Part shown: one piece after another, positions 26,514 through 37,221 of the stretch
How positions within the stretch are numbered: position 1 is the stretch's first letter
Layout of the letters: the number at the start of each line of letters is the position of its first letter
Assembly: GCF_003206495.1 (NCBI RefSeq)
Contig: NZ_NKUF01000002.1
Location: forward strand, 161,417-225,416
DNA length: 64,000 bases
Direction: 5' to 3'
Source of the DNA: Gluconacetobacter entanii
Lineage (GTDB): Bacteria > Pseudomonadota > Alphaproteobacteria > Acetobacterales > Acetobacteraceae
The notes under the pieces: model-generated
Databases searched by the model: none
Seen by the model: the letters and a program-made list of their open reading frames with translations, nothing else
What the model was told of the DNA's origin: nothing
Position numbers and translations under genes: made by a program

Positions 26514-27628
26514 GTGCTTCAGGGTCTGATGATGTCGCTGGGGGAAAGCGGGCCGAAAGTCCGCAGGATTTTCAGCGGGTCCTGCGTTCCTTCGGCGTTG
26601 AGGGAGGGGGCTATTCCTACCGGCCGTTTGTCGACCGTTCCTTTGAGCCGACAACGGTGCCCCCGCAGGTCGAAAAACGGCTGGATCAACTGGAACATGA
26701 AGAGAAGGTAGAGGAAACGGGCGACTCCACGCCTGATGCCGATGTCGCGGCCCAGTCCGCGCCGCAGCCTGAGGCCGAGCCGGTTGCGCCTGCCCCGGCC
26801 GAGGTGAAGCCGGCCCCGGTCGCGGCCGAGGTTCCGGCAGAGCCGGTGGCTCCCGCCCCTGCAGCACCAGCCCCTGTCGCGCCGGCCTCTGCTGTTGCGG
26901 CCACGCCGGCACAGCCCGAACCTGCGGCCCCCGTTGCCGCCGCCCCGTCCCCTGCGCCCGAGGCGCCGGTGCAGGACACCGTGCCGCCGCCTGTTCCGCC
27001 GGTTGCCGAACAGGCGCCGCCTGCCGCGCCGGACCCGGCATCGGTGCCCTATGCGAACATGATGCCGCCTGCGGCCCCCGCGCCGGTCGCCCCTCCGGCG
27101 GCGCAGCCGCGCCCGGACACGACCCGCATGGTGGAGCCCTTCTCCCGTCCTCCGGTGCGTCCGGCGCGGACGGTACCTGCGGCTTCACGTGTGCCTTCGC
27201 TTTCAATGAACTCTTCCCCCCGCCCATCGGTATCGCCCATAAGTGGGGACCCGATGGACAGGGGTGTCGTCGATGAATGGAGTCCTGTTCCAAAGGCGCG
27301 CCTCAGCCCGCGGGAGCGTCCACGCCCCGGCGACCTGAGCTTTTTCTTTCAGGGCGTCCGTGAAGCGCGCGAAGAAAGGAAATTCTTTCCCGTGGCGTCC
27401 ACGCGATCAGTTCGTAGCAATGTTTCCAGGGTGACCAGCATGACCAAGACAGACACGAATTCCACACAGGCCTCCCAGCCCGGCAGCCCCATCCCGTCCC
27501 CCGACGGGTCGCCCACCATGACGGAAGTGTTCATGACGCTTGGTGGTCGTGCGACGGAGATGCTTAACCCCCGGCCGACGTTGCGCGAGGCGCTGCTGCG
27601 CCGTCGCGAAAGCGAAGAAGGTTCCTGA
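26510..27628 (+). CDS. ccpAx: Cellulose-complementing protein CcpAx (BcsH)
   Basis: 372 aa with GTG start at 26510 overlapping the cmcAx TGA (GTGA). The N-terminal block (SPQDFQRVLRSFGVEGGGYSYRPFVDRSFEPTTVP) and the C-terminal block (MTEVFMTLGGRATEMLNPRPTLREALLRRRESEE) are those of CcpAx, a genus-specific protein that aligns terminal complexes and interacts with BcsD. Between them, about residues 75-210, lies a long Pro/Ala/Val-rich low-complexity linker. No signal peptide or membrane segment is seen, fitting a cytoplasmic location. Coupled to cmcAx; bcsAB follows after 225 bp. Confidence 0.93.
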   Translation: MSASGSDDVAGGKRAESPQDFQRVLRSFGVEGGGYSYRPFVDRSFEPTTVPPQVEKRLDQLEHEEKVEETGDSTPDADVAAQSAPQPEAEPVAPAPAEVKPAPVAAEVPAEPVAPAPAAPAPVAPASAVAATPAQPEPAAPVAAAPSPAPEAPVQDTVPPPVPPVAEQAPPAAPDPASVPYANMMPPAAPAPVAPPAAQPRPDTTRMVEPFSRPPVRPARTVPAASRVPSLSMNSSPRPSVSPISGDPMDRGVVDEWSPVPKARLSPRERPRPGDLSFFFQGVREAREERKFFPVASTRSVRSNVSRVTSMTKTDTNSTQASQPGSPIPSPDGSPTMTEVFMTLGGRATEMLNPRPTLREALLRRRESEEGS

Positions 27629-27654
27629 GTTCAGCTAGTTCAGGAGATCACCTG

Positions 27655-27690
27655 CCCCTGCGGCCACCCATGAAACGGTGGCGGCAGGGG
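27655..27690. terminator. Stable hairpin between ccpAx and bcsAB
   Basis: CCCCTGCGGCCACC and GGTGGCGGCAGGGG form a 14-bp stem with one mismatch and an 8-nt loop, 26 bp after the ccpAx stop. No T-run follows. It could protect the upstream mRNA end, attenuate transcription, or set different levels of cmcAx-ccpAx and bcsABCD. Confidence 0.5.
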
Positions 27691-27853
27691 AAGTCCGGTC
27701 TTCGCATCGGCTCGACGATTCGTTCTGTCTTTGGCCCCGGCGATGCTTTGCTGCCTGGGCGGGCCCGCTTTTCCCCGACATGACCACAGATGGTAGGGGT
27801 CAGGTTTTTTTGACGTAATCTTTCTGTTTTACAGCATTTCGGACGAGTTGTTT

Positions 27854-30800
27854 ATGCCAGAGGTTCGGTCGTCAACGCAGTCAGAGTCAGGAATGTCCCG
27901 CTGGGTGGGAAAAATTCTTTCCATTCGTGGTGTGGGACTGCTTATCGGTGTTTTTGGCTTGTGTGCGCTGATTGCGGCTACGTCCGTAACCCTGCCGCCA
28001 GAACAGCAGTTGATTGTGGCATTTGTATGTGTCGTGATCTTTTTTGTTGTCGGTCACAAGCCCAGCCGCCGGTCACAGATTTTCCTCGAGGTACTGTCAG
28101 GTCTGGTTTCGCTGCGTTACCTGACGTGGCGTCTGACTGAAACGCTTTCATTTGATACATGGTTGCAGGGCCTGCTGGGGACAATGCTCCTCCTGGCGGA
28201 ACTTTATGCCCTGATGATGCTGTTCCTCAGCTATTTCCAGACGATTGCGCCGCTTCACCGTGCGCCGCTGCCGCTGCCGGCGAATATCGATGAATGGCCG
28301 ACGGTCGACATCTTCGTCCCGACCTATAACGAGGAACTGAGCATTGTACGCCTGACGGTGCTGGGCTCGCTTGGCATTGACTGGCCGCCCGAGAAGGTGC
28401 GGGTCCATATCCTCGATGACGGCCGCCGTCCCGAATTCGCGGAGTTCGCCAGGGAGTGTGGCGCGAATTACATCGCCCGTCCCACCAACGAACACGCAAA
28501 GGCCGGTAACCTCAACTACGCCATCGACCATACGGATGGCGACTACATCCTGATCTTTGACTGCGATCACGTCCCGACCCGCGCCTTCCTCCAGTTGACG
28601 ATGGGCTGGATGGTGGAGGATCCGAAGATCGCACTGATGCAGACACCGCATCACTTCTACTCCCCCGATCCGTTCCAGCGGAACCTGTCCGCCGGCTACC
28701 GCACCCCCCCCGAAGGCAACCTGTTCTACGGCGTGGTGCAGGACGGCAACGACTTCTGGGATGCGACCTTCTTCTGCGGATCGTGCGCGATCCTGCGTCG
28801 CACCGCGATTGAACAGATCGGCGGGTTTGCGACCCAGACCGTGACCGAGGACGCGCATACCGCGCTCAAGATGCAGCGTCTGGGATGGTCCACGGCCTAT
28901 CTTCGCATCCCGCTTGCCGGTGGCCTCGCGACGGAACGCCTGATCCTGCATATCGGTCAGCGCGTGCGCTGGGCGCGTGGCATGCTGCAGATCTTCCGCA
29001 TCGACAATCCGTTGCTGGGGAAGGGACTGTCATGGGGGCAGCGGCTCTGTTACCTGTCGGCCATGACGTCGTTCCTGTTCGCGGTGCCGCGCGTCATCTT
29101 CCTCAGTTCGCCACTGGCGTTCCTGTTCCTGGGACAGAACATCATCGCGGCCTCCCCGCTGGCGCTTCTTGCCTACGCCATTCCACACATGTTCCATGCC
29201 GTCGGCACGGCGTCGAAGATCAACAAGGGCTGGCGCTACTCCTTCTGGAGTGAGGTCTATGAAACCACGATGGCGCTGTTCCTGGTGCGCGTGACGATCG
29301 TGACCCTGCTCAGCCCCTCGCGCGGCAAGTTCAACGTGACGGACAAGGGCGGGTTGCTTGAAAAAGGTTATTTCGACCTTGGCGCCGTCTATCCGAACGT
29401 CATCCTTGGCATCATCATGTTCGGTGGCCTGGTGCGCGGTATCTATGAACTGTCCTTTGGCCATCTCGACCAGATCGCGGAACGCGCCTACCTGCTGAAC
29501 TCCGCATGGGCGCTACTCAGCCTGATCATCATCCTCGCGGCCATTGCGGTGGGGCGTGAAACCCAGCAGAAGCGCAACAGTCACCGTATTCCCGCCGTCA
29601 TCCCGGTGGAGGTTTCCAGCGCAGATGGCGCCATCGTCACCACCGGCCTGACCGAGGACCTGTCCATGGGTGGTGCGGCGGTGAAGATGTCCTGGCCCGG
29701 CAAGATCTCCGGTCCCACGCCCGTATATGTCCGCACGGTCCTTGATGGGGAGGAACTGAACCTTCCGGCCAAGCTCATCAGCAGTTCCAGCGGGCGCAGC
29801 ATCTTCATCTGGAGCATCGATAACCTGCAGCAGGAATTCGCGGTCATCCGCATGGTGTTCGGCCGTGCCGATGCGTGGGTCGATTGGGGCAACTACAAGC
29901 CTGACCGTCCCCTGCTCAGCTTTCTGGACATGGTGCTCAGCGTCAAGGGCCTGTTCCGTTCCAGCGGCGACATCGTCCACAGCAAGGGCCCGGCCCGCGG
30001 TGGCGATGCCAACAAGGGCAATGCCATGCCGGATGATGCGAACAAGTCCGACCGTCAGGAGCGCATGCTGAAGGGAACCGTGAAAATGGTTTCGCTTCTG
30101 GCCCTGCTGACATTCGCGTCCTCGGCGCAGGCCGCGCCGGCAGCCAGCAAGGCGATCGCCGCCAAGGCGCCGGTCCATCAGCCCGAAACCACCGACCTGC
30201 CGCCGCTGCCGGCCCTGCTGCCGACCAATAATGGCGCGGGCCAGTCCGATCCGGCGGCCGCGGCACCCGGCAGCCCCACGGGGCAGCCGCTTGCGGCGGA
30301 CAGCGCGGATGCGATGGTGGACAATGCGGAAAATACGCCCGACACGGCGACGGTCCATAATTATACGCTCAGGGACCTTGGCGCCGCAGGCTCCATCACG
30401 ATGCGCGGCCTTGCACCGCTGCAGGGGATCGAGTTCGGCATTCCTGCCGACCAGCTTGTGACCTCGGCACGGCTTGTGCTGTCGGGTTCGATGTCGCCGA
30501 ACCTGCGTCCGGAAACCAATTCCGTGACCATGACGCTGAACGAACAGTTCATCGGCACGCTGCGCCCCGATCCGGCGCACCCGACATTCGGTCCCATCTC
30601 GTTCGAGATCAACCCGATCTTCTTCGTCAGTGGCAACCGCCTGAACTTCAACTTCGCCTCCGGGTCGAAGGGATGTTCGGACATCACGAACGATACGATG
30701 TGGGCGACGATCTCGGAGAATTCGCAACTCCAGATCACGACCATCGCACTGCCGCCGCGGCGCCTGCTATCGCGTCTGCCGCAGCCGTTCTATGACAAGA

Positions 30801-32497
30801 ACGTGCACCAGCACGTCACGGTTCCCATGATTCTGGCGCAGACCTATGATCCGCAGATCCTCAAGGCCGCCGGTATCCTCGCATCATGGTTTGGCAAGCA
30901 GACCGACTTCCTTGGCGTGAACTTCCCGGTTTCCTCCACCATTCCGAAGGTTGGCAATGCCATCCTGATTGGCGTGGCCGACGAACTGCCGACCAGCCTC
31001 GGGCAGCCACAGGTGACCGGTCCGGCCATCCTTGAACTGCCGAACCCGTCAGACACGAATGCCACGATCCTGGTGGTGACCGGCCGTGACCGCGACGAGG
31101 TCATCACCGCGAGCAAGGGCATCGCCTTCAGTTCCGCGCCCCTGCCGGCTGACAGCCACATGAACGTGGCGCCGGTGGACGTCGCGCCCAGCAAGCCCAA
31201 CGATGCGCCCTCCTTCATCGCGATGAACCATCCGGTGCGCTTCAAGGACCTTGTCACGCCCGAGAAGCTGCAGGAAACGGGCTTTACGTCCGGTGTTCTG
31301 TCGGTTCCGTTCCGTATCTCGCCCGACCTTTATACGTGGCGCGACCGCCCGTACAAGATGCAGGTGCGTTTCCGTTCGCCGGCGGGTGCGGAGAAGGATG
31401 TCGAGAAAGCCCGTCTCGATGTCGGCATCAACGATGTGTACCTGCATTCCTATGGGCTGCGTGAACCGAACGGCATCCTGCAGAATATCGGCCTTGTCCA
31501 CCCCTCGGCCGGCATGCAGGTGCATGACCTCGACGTGCCGCCCTGGACCGTGTTCGGTCAGGACCAGTTGCATTTCTACTTCAATGCCCTGTCCCTGGCC
31601 CATTGTGTCTGCCAGGGCAGCGCCGCCAGCAATGCGTTCCATCTCGGGATCGATCCGGACTCCACCATCGATTTCTCCCGCGCCTATCACATCGCCCAGA
31701 TGCCCAATCTTGCCTACATGGCGACGGTCGGCTTCCCTTTCACGACCTATGCGGACCTGTCGCATACGGCGGTCGTGCTGCCGGAACATCCGAACGCGGC
31801 CGTGGTCGGGGCCTATCTTGACCTGATGGGTTTCATGGGGGCGGCGACATGGTATCCGGTCGCGGGCGTGGACATCGTGTCGGCCGACCATGTCAGTGAC
31901 GTGGCCGACCGCAACCTGCTGGTCATCTCGACCCTGGCGTCCGGTGCCGAGATCGCCCCGCTGCTGTCGCGCTCGTCCTACGAGATTTCGGATGGCCACC
32001 TGCGCACGGCATTGCATGTCTCCACGCTGGATACTGTCCTGAAGGCGATTGATGACCCGCTGACGGCGTATCGTGAACGTGACAGCAAGCCGCAGGATGT
32101 CGACAGCCCGCTGACGGGTGGCGTCGGTGCGATGGTCGAGGCGGAATCCCCCCTGACAGCGGGCCGTACGGTTCTGGCGCTGCTGTCCGCCGACGGGGCG
32201 GGGCTGAACAACCTTCTCCAGATGATGGGAGAGCGCAAGCAACAGGCCAAGTTCCAGGGGGATCTGGTCCTTGCGCACGGTGAGGAGCTTTCGTCCTTCC
32301 GTAATTCGCCGGTCTATACGATCGGTTCCCTGCCGGTCTGGCTGTGGCCTGACTGGTATATGCACAACAGGCCGGTTCATGTGCTGCTTGTCGGCCTGTT
32401 GGGATGTGTTCTGATTGTCAGTGTCCTTGCACGGGCCCTGGCGCGGCATGCTGCCCGGCGTTTCAAGCAGCTTGAGGATGAGAGGCGCAAGTCGTGA
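27854..32497 (+). CDS. bcsAB: Fused cellulose synthase BcsAB
   Basis: 1547 aa from ATG 27854 (MPEVRSSTQ), preceded by GGACGAG; a TTG 6 bp upstream is less likely. BcsA part: membrane helices, GT2 synthase with DDGRRPEF (Asp near 188), DCDH (236-239), TED (331-333) and QRVRW (369-373), then a PilZ c-di-GMP site with RNSHR (574-578) and DLSMGG (602-607). BcsB part begins near residue 738 with a retained signal-like segment ([19 protein letters not shown]) and continues as the periplasmic carbohydrate-binding/flavodoxin-like subunit to a C-terminal membrane anchor ([20 protein letters not shown]). It polymerises UDP-glucose into beta-1,4-glucan and exports it. All catalytic residues look intact. 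Natural A-B fusion is typical of this operon type. Overlaps bcsC. Confidence 0.97.
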   Translation: MPEVRSSTQSESGMSRWVGKILSIRGVGLLIGVFGLCALIAATSVTLPPEQQLIVAFVCVVIFFVVGHKPSRRSQIFLEVLSGLVSLRYLTWRLTETLSFDTWLQGLLGTMLLLAELYALMMLFLSYFQTIAPLHRAPLPLPANIDEWPTVDIFVPTYNEELSIVRLTVLGSLGIDWPPEKVRVHILDDGRRPEFAEFARECGANYIARPTNEHAKAGNLNYAIDHTDGDYILIFDCDHVPTRAFLQLTMGWMVEDPKIALMQTPHHFYSPDPFQRNLSAGYRTPPEGNLFYGVVQDGNDFWDATFFCGSCAILRRTAIEQIGGFATQTVTEDAHTALKMQRLGWSTAYLRIPLAGGLATERLILHIGQRVRWARGMLQIFRIDNPLLGKGLSWGQRLCYLSAMTSFLFAVPRVIFLSSPLAFLFLGQNIIAASPLALLAYAIPHMFHAVGTASKINKGWRYSFWSEVYETTMALFLVRVTIVTLLSPSRGKFNVTDKGGLLEKGYFDLGAVYPNVILGIIMFGGLVRGIYELSFGHLDQIAERAYLLNSAWALLSLIIILAAIAVGRETQQKRNSHRIPAVIPVEVSSADGAIVTTGLTEDLSMGGAAVKMSWPGKISGPTPVYVRTVLDGEELNLPAKLISSSSGRSIFIWSIDNLQQEFAVIRMVFGRADAWVDWGNYKPDRPLLSFLDMVLSVKGLFRSSGDIVHSKGPARGGDANKGNAMPDDANKSDRQERMLKGTVKMVSLLALLTFASSAQAAPAASKAIAAKAPVHQPETTDLPPLPALLPTNNGAGQSDPAAAAPGSPTGQPLAADSADAMVDNAENTPDTATVHNYTLRDLGAAGSITMRGLAPLQGIEFGIPADQLVTSARLVLSGSMSPNLRPETNSVTMTLNEQFIGTLRPDPAHPTFGPISFEINPIFFVSGNRLNFNFASGSKGCSDITNDTMWATISENSQLQITTIALPPRRLLSRLPQPFYDKNVHQHVTVPMILAQTYDPQILKAAGILASWFGKQTDFLGVNFPVSSTIPKVGNAILIGVADELPTSLGQPQVTGPAILELPNPSDTNATILVVTGRDRDEVITASKGIAFSSAPLPADSHMNVAPVDVAPSKPNDAPSFIAMNHPVRFKDLVTPEKLQETGFTSGVLSVPFRISPDLYTWRDRPYKMQVRFRSPAGAEKDVEKARLDVGINDVYLHSYGLREPNGILQNIGLVHPSAGMQVHDLDVPPWTVFGQDQLHFYFNALSLAHCVCQGSAASNAFHLGIDPDSTIDFSRAYHIAQMPNLAYMATVGFPFTTYADLSHTAVVLPEHPNAAVVGAYLDLMGFMGAATWYPVAGVDIVSADHVSDVADRNLLVISTLASGAEIAPLLSRSSYEISDGHLRTALHVSTLDTVLKAIDDPLTAYRERDSKPQDVDSPLTGGVGAMVEAESPLTAGRTVLALLSADGAGLNNLLQMMGERKQQAKFQGDLVLAHGEELSSFRNSPVYTIGSLPVWLWPDWYMHNRPVHVLLVGLLGCVLIVSVLARALARHAARRFKQLEDERRKS

Positions 32498-35400
32498 CCC
32501 ATAAACGATATGCTTCGTCCCTGTCCGCCGGTCTTCTCGCAACGACCTGCGCTGCAGGCCTGTTGCTGCAGGCGAACGGTGCACGGGCACAGCAGGCAGC
32601 GGAGCAGGCTCCTGCCAATACCACCATGATGCAGGCGGGGGCCGTGACCCCCGTCCAGAGCGGGCAGGCCGCCGTGGTGCAGAGGCTGGTGCAGCAGGCC
32701 CGTTTCTGGATGCAGCAGCACCAGTACGACAATGCGCGCCAGTCCCTGCAGAGTGCCGCGCGCCTTGCACCGGATTCGATCGACCTGCTGGAAGCGCAGG
32801 GCGAATACCAGTCGCGGATCGGCAATCGCGACGCCGCCCTTGATACGCAGCGCCGCCTGCATCAGGCCGCACCCGGCAGTGCGTATGAAAGCCGCCTGAA
32901 CGACCTGCTGCATGAACAGGCGATTTCGCAGCCTGACCTTGCGCATGCGCGCTCGCTTGCGGCATCGGGCCATAGCGACCAGGCGGTGGAGGTGTACCAG
33001 CACCTGTTCAACGGCCCCACGCCGACGCCGTCGCTGGCGGTTGAATATTACCAGACGCTGGCGGGCGTCCCGGGGCAGGCGAATGCCGCGCGTGACGGAC
33101 TTGTCAGCCTGGTCAAGACCAATCCTTCGGATTTCCGTGCACAGCTTGCGCTGGCGCAGGTGCTGACCTACCAGCCCGCCACCCGGATGGAGGGGCTGCA
33201 GCGTCTCCAGGCGCTGGAGAAATACCGTGCCTCCGCCCCGGTGGAAGCCGCGACCGCGGAAAAATCATATCGCCAGACGCTGTCGTGGCTGCCGGTCACG
33301 CCGGAGACGCTGCCGCTGATGCAGCAGTGGCTGGATGCGCATCCGTCGGACACCGCGCTGCGGACCCACATGACGGAACCGTCGGGCGGGCCGCCTGACA
33401 AGGGCGCGCTGGCGCGGCAGGACGGGTTCAAGGCGCTGAATGCTGGGCGGCTGTCCGCGGCACAGGCGGACTTCCAGAACGCGCTGAACCTGAATGCGAA
33501 GGATGCCGATGCACTCGGCGGCCTCGGCCTTGTCGCCATGCGCGGGGGCCATAACGATGAAGCGCACCGCTACTTTGAGGAGGCGATCGCCGCCGATCCC
33601 AAGAGTGCGGGGCACTGGCGCCCGGCCCTGGCCGGCATGGCCGTGGGCGAGGAATATGGCACCGTCCGCCGCCTGATCGCGAGCGGGCAGACGCAGGAAG
33701 CCGAGCAGCGCCTGATGTCGCTGGCACGCCAGCCCGGACAGTCCGAGGGCGCGACGCTGATGCTTGCGGACCTGCAGCGCACGACCGGCCAGACGGGTGA
33801 GGCGGAACGCAATTACCGTGCGGTCCTTGCGCGCAATGGCGACAATCCCATCGCGCTGATGGGGCTGGCCCGCGTCCTGATGGGCGAGGGGCAGGAGAGC
33901 GAAGCCAACGCCCTGCTGTCGCGCCTTGGTGGCCGGTACAGCACGCAGGTGCAGCAGATCGAGGTTTCGGGTATCATGGCCGAAGCCGCCCGCACCACCG
34001 ATTCCGCACAGAAGGTCAGCCTGCTGCGGCAGGCCATGGCCAAGGATCCGGATGATCCGTGGCTGCGCATCAACCTTGCCAACGCGCTGCAGCAGCAGGG
34101 TGACAGTGCCGAAGCGTCGAACGTCATGCGCCCGCTCCTGACGAGTCCGCGCACGCCGGACGATTACCAGGCGGCAATCCTGTATGCGTCGGGCAATGGC
34201 AACGATACCCTGACGCGCCGGCTTCTGGCCGGTCTGTCGCCGGATGAGTATTCACCGGCCATCCGCACGATCGCCGATGAAATGGCGATCAAGGCCGACC
34301 TTGCCGCCCGCCTGTCGATGGTGTCCAACCCCACCCCGCTCGTGCGCGAGGCGCTGGCCGTGCCGGACCCGACGGGCGCGCGTGGCGTGGCCGTGGCCGA
34401 CCTGTTCCGCCAGCGGGGCGACATGCTGCATGCGCACATGGCGCTGCGCATCGCCTCCACGCATACGGCGGACCTGACGACCGAGCAGCGGCTGGCCTAT
34501 GCCACCGAATACATGAAGATCAGCAACCCGGTTGCCGCCGCGCGTCTTCTCGCCCCACTTGGCGATGGCAGCGGGACCGCGACCGGTTCGGCGATGTCGC
34601 CCGACCAGCGCCAGACGCTGATCCAGTTGCGGATGGGGATTTCGGTTGCGCAGTCGGACCTGCTGAACCAGCGTGGTGACCAGGCCGCGGCCTATGACCA
34701 TCTTGCGCCCGCCCTGCAGGCCGACCCGGAAGCCACCTCGCCCAAGCTCGCGCTGGCGCGGCTGTATAACGGGCGCGGCAAGTACGGGCATGCGCTGGAC
34801 ATCGACCTGTCCGTCCTGCGCCACAACCCGCAGGATCTTGACGCGCGGCAGGCCGCCGTGCAGGCCGCAGCGAACGACAACAAGGACGGGCTGGCCATGC
34901 AACTGGCCCAGGATGGGGTCCAGCAGTCGCCGATGGATGCGCGTAGCTGGCTTGCCATGGCGGTTGCGGACCGTGCGGCGGGGCATGGCGAACGTACGCT
35001 GTCCGACCTGCGCCGTGCCTACGAATTGCGCCTCCAGCAGCTCAAGATCAGTCGTGGGGAAGCCACCGCCAGCGATGAGACGCAGGCGACCGCCCCGCCG
35101 ACAGCCAACCCGTTCCGCCGTGATGCGTATGGCCATGCGCTGCAGCTTGGTGCGCCTCCGGGCGAAAACGGCTACAGCACGGCGGGCAGCGTGCCCGAGA
35201 TTTCGGACCAGATGCTGTCGTCCATCAACGGGCAGATCCATACCCTGTCGGAGGACCTTGCGCCGTCCGTCGATGCCGGGCTTGGCTTCCGCGTCCGTTC
35301 CGGCACGCGCGGCATGGGGGCGCTGACGGAGGCCTCGGTGCCGATCGTCGGGCGCATTCCGCTGCAGGCGGGCACGTCGGCGCTGACCTTCACCGCCACG

Positions 35401-36207
35401 CCAACCTTCCTGACGTCGGGGCACCTGCCGCAGACCGGGTATGATATCCCGCGTTTCGGCACCAACCTGTTCGCCCTGGAACGGAACCTGCAGGACCAGA
35501 ACAACAGCGCGGAGCATCGCATCAATACCGATACGATCGGGCGCGAGGCGGGTGTGGCGCCGGATGTGCGTTTTGCCAATAACTGGGTCAGCGCGGATGT
35601 CGGGGCCTCGCCGCTGGGCTTCACGCTGCCGAACGTGATCGGCGGCGTCGAATTCGCCCCGCGTGTCGGGCCGGTGACCTTCCGTGTCAGTGGGGAACGC
35701 CGTTCCATCACCAACAGCGTCTTGTCCTATGGCGGGATGACCGATGCCCTGACCGGCAAGAAGTGGGGTGGCGTCGTCACCAACCACTTCCATGGCCAGG
35801 TCGAGGCCACGCTGGGCAATACGATCCTGTACGGTGGCGGTGGCTATGCCATCCAGACCGGCCATCATGTCCAGAGCAATACCGAAGTGGAAGGCGGGCT
35901 CGGGGCCAACACCCTTGTCTACCGCAACCGCAAGCATGAAGTCCGCGTGGGCGTGAACCTGACCTATTTCGGGTACAAGCATAACGAGGACTTCTACACC
36001 TACGGGCAGGGTGGCTACTTCTCGCCGCAGTCCTACTTTGCGGCAACGGTGCCTGTCCGCTACTCCGGTCACAGTGGCCTGTTCGACTGGGATGTCACCG
36101 GATCCATCGGCTATCAGCTGTTCCATGAGCACAGCTCGGCCTTCTTCCCGACCAATCCGCTGTATCAGACCCTTGCGAACGGGCTGGCGGGTGGTATCTA
36201 CTGCTGA
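32494..36207 (+). CDS. bcsC: Cellulose export protein BcsC, C-terminus lost by frameshift
   Basis: 1237 aa as read, GTG start at 32494 overlapping the bcsAB TGA. A signal peptide (cleavage after ANGARA, about residue 31) is followed by TPR-type helical repeats over most of the protein (for example [25 protein letters not shown]...). The BcsC outer-membrane barrel starts near residue 910. The frame ends at TGA 36205-36207 after ...[12 protein letters not shown]. The expected last ~63 residues ([16 protein letters not shown] to ISAHYLIMDQ) continue in the +1 frame to 36397. Rejoined, the protein would be about 1300 aa, the usual size. BcsC carries the glucan through periplasm and outer membrane, so loss of the final barrel strands should be severe. 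No slippery site is visible. Either a real indel or a sequencing error. Confidence 0.92.
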   Translation: MTHKRYASSLSAGLLATTCAAGLLLQANGARAQQAAEQAPANTTMMQAGAVTPVQSGQAAVVQRLVQQARFWMQQHQYDNARQSLQSAARLAPDSIDLLEAQGEYQSRIGNRDAALDTQRRLHQAAPGSAYESRLNDLLHEQAISQPDLAHARSLAASGHSDQAVEVYQHLFNGPTPTPSLAVEYYQTLAGVPGQANAARDGLVSLVKTNPSDFRAQLALAQVLTYQPATRMEGLQRLQALEKYRASAPVEAATAEKSYRQTLSWLPVTPETLPLMQQWLDAHPSDTALRTHMTEPSGGPPDKGALARQDGFKALNAGRLSAAQADFQNALNLNAKDADALGGLGLVAMRGGHNDEAHRYFEEAIAADPKSAGHWRPALAGMAVGEEYGTVRRLIASGQTQEAEQRLMSLARQPGQSEGATLMLADLQRTTGQTGEAERNYRAVLARNGDNPIALMGLARVLMGEGQESEANALLSRLGGRYSTQVQQIEVSGIMAEAARTTDSAQKVSLLRQAMAKDPDDPWLRINLANALQQQGDSAEASNVMRPLLTSPRTPDDYQAAILYASGNGNDTLTRRLLAGLSPDEYSPAIRTIADEMAIKADLAARLSMVSNPTPLVREALAVPDPTGARGVAVADLFRQRGDMLHAHMALRIASTHTADLTTEQRLAYATEYMKISNPVAAARLLAPLGDGSGTATGSAMSPDQRQTLIQLRMGISVAQSDLLNQRGDQAAAYDHLAPALQADPEATSPKLALARLYNGRGKYGHALDIDLSVLRHNPQDLDARQAAVQAAANDNKDGLAMQLAQDGVQQSPMDARSWLAMAVADRAAGHGERTLSDLRRAYELRLQQLKISRGEATASDETQATAPPTANPFRRDAYGHALQLGAPPGENGYSTAGSVPEISDQMLSSINGQIHTLSEDLAPSVDAGLGFRVRSGTRGMGALTEASVPIVGRIPLQAGTSALTFTATPTFLTSGHLPQTGYDIPRFGTNLFALERNLQDQNNSAEHRINTDTIGREAGVAPDVRFANNWVSADVGASPLGFTLPNVIGGVEFAPRVGPVTFRVSGERRSITNSVLSYGGMTDALTGKKWGGVVTNHFHGQVEATLGNTILYGGGGYAIQTGHHVQSNTEVEGGLGANTLVYRNRKHEVRVGVNLTYFGYKHNEDFYTYGQGGYFSPQSYFAATVPVRYSGHSGLFDWDVTGSIGYQLFHEHSSAFFPTNPLYQTLANGLAGGIYC

Positions 36208-36397
36208 ACTATCCTTGGAATCGGCCCGGTATCCTGGCGATGATGTCGGCAGCCTTGTTGGTGGTTTCGATGGACTGGTGGGTTATCGCGTCAGCCATTC
36301 GCTGCGCCTTGACCTGTCCGGTCGTTTCCAGAAGGCTGGCAACTGGGATGAGGGCGGCGCCATGATCTCGGCTCACTATCTTATTATGGACCAGTAA
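36205..36397 (+). pseudogene. bcsC: Displaced C-terminal end of bcsC (+1 frame)
   Basis: This stretch, read in the frame one base on from bcsC, encodes [20 protein letters not shown], then GFDGLVGYRVSHSLRLDL, SGRFQKAGNWDEGGA and MISAHYLIMDQ. It ends with TAA at 36395-36397, which overlaps the bcsD ATG (TAATG). It is the normal end of Komagataeibacter BcsC. It has no start signal of its own and is not expected to be translated separately. A one-base excess (or two-base loss) between about 36180 and 36207 explains the break. Confidence 0.85.
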
Positions 36398-36867
36398 TGA
36401 CAATTTATGAGAAAAAACCGGACTTCACCCTGTTTCTTCAGACCCTGTCCTGGGAAATTGACGATCAGGTCGGGATCGAGGTCAGGAACGAACTCCTGCG
36501 TGAGGTTGGACGGGGCATGGGCACGCGCATCATGCCGCCGCCGTGCCAGACCGTTGACAAGCTGCAGATCGAACTGAACGCGCTGCTGGCCATGATTGGC
36601 TGGGGCACCGTGACGCTCGAACTCCTGCCCGAGGACCAGTCCCTGCGCATCGTGCATGAAAACCTGCCGCAGGTCGGCAGCGCGGGTGAGCCGTCGGGCA
36701 CGTGGCTGGCCCCGGTGCTCGAAGGCCTGTATGGCCGCTGGGTCACGTCGCAGGCGGGTGCGTTCGGTGATTATGTCGTGACGCGCGACGTTGATGCCGA
36801 AGACCTCAACGCGGTTCCGCGCCAGACGATCATCATGTACATGCGCGTGCGTAGTTCCGCGAACTGA
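36397..36867 (+). CDS. bcsD: Cellulose crystallisation subunit BcsD
   Basis: 156 aa, ATG at 36397. It matches BcsD of Komagataeibacter: MTIYEKKPDFTLFLQTLSWE at the N-terminus, EVGRGMGTRIMPPPC, and the ending RQTIIMYMRVRSSAN. BcsD forms a periplasmic octameric ring with inner channels that guide glucan chains into crystalline ribbons. The start overlaps the original bcsC stop (TAATG), so translation should be coupled to bcsC. With the frameshift, ribosomes stop 190 nt earlier, and BcsD output may fall. A terminator follows. Confidence 0.95.
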   Translation: MTIYEKKPDFTLFLQTLSWEIDDQVGIEVRNELLREVGRGMGTRIMPPPCQTVDKLQIELNALLAMIGWGTVTLELLPEDQSLRIVHENLPQVGSAGEPSGTWLAPVLEGLYGRWVTSQAGAFGDYVVTRDVDAEDLNAVPRQTIIMYMRVRSSAN

Positions 36868-36873
36868 GGCGCG

Positions 36874-36900
36874 ACAACGGCGGTCTGGTCCGCCGCTGTT
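36874..36900 (+). terminator. Hairpin immediately after bcsD
   Basis: ACAACGGCGG and CCGCCGCTGTT pair with one mismatch around a 6-nt loop, 7 bp past the bcsD stop, ending in a short T-run (TGTTTATC). A moderate intrinsic terminator or mRNA-end stabiliser. Confidence 0.55.
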
Positions 36901-36972
36901 TATCAGGCAGGCCTCTGCGGTCGCGTGGGATGCAGCAGCACCCGGCGCGATAACTGCCAGCCAGTCATGGCG

Positions 36973-37008
36973 GCCCGGTCGTCCCCCTTCGGGATGGCCG
37001 GGCTTTTT
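36973..37008 (+). terminator. Strong Rho-independent terminator before bglxA
   Basis: A 13-bp stem (GCCCGGTCGTCCC with GGGATGGCCGGGC, two wobble pairs) around the loop CCTTC, then TTTTT (37004-37008). It lies in the 354-bp gap between bcsD and bglxA and suggests that bglxA has its own promoter. Apart from the hairpin after bcsD, nothing else is evident in this gap. Confidence 0.8.
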
Positions 37009-37221
37009 GCTGTCTGCGGGGATTGCGCCATGGGGCAGGTCTGTATCGGCTGTCCCTGATGATAACGTCCCATTCGTTGATTTTTCCTGACCGACATTGC
37101 GATAGGTCATGCACTTTTGGCGGGGGGGTGTTCATCTTCGGGATCAAATGGGGGCGGCGTGCCAGCGTCTGGTGTCAGCGTCTTCGGGTTCTGCAATGGG
37201 TATGGGGAGGATGATCGGCAC

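Noticed and set aside
36180..36210. Programmed +1 frameshifting at the bcsC break
   Set aside because: No slippery run, no RF2-like CTT-TGA context, no stimulating structure seen. An indel or a sequencing error is simpler.
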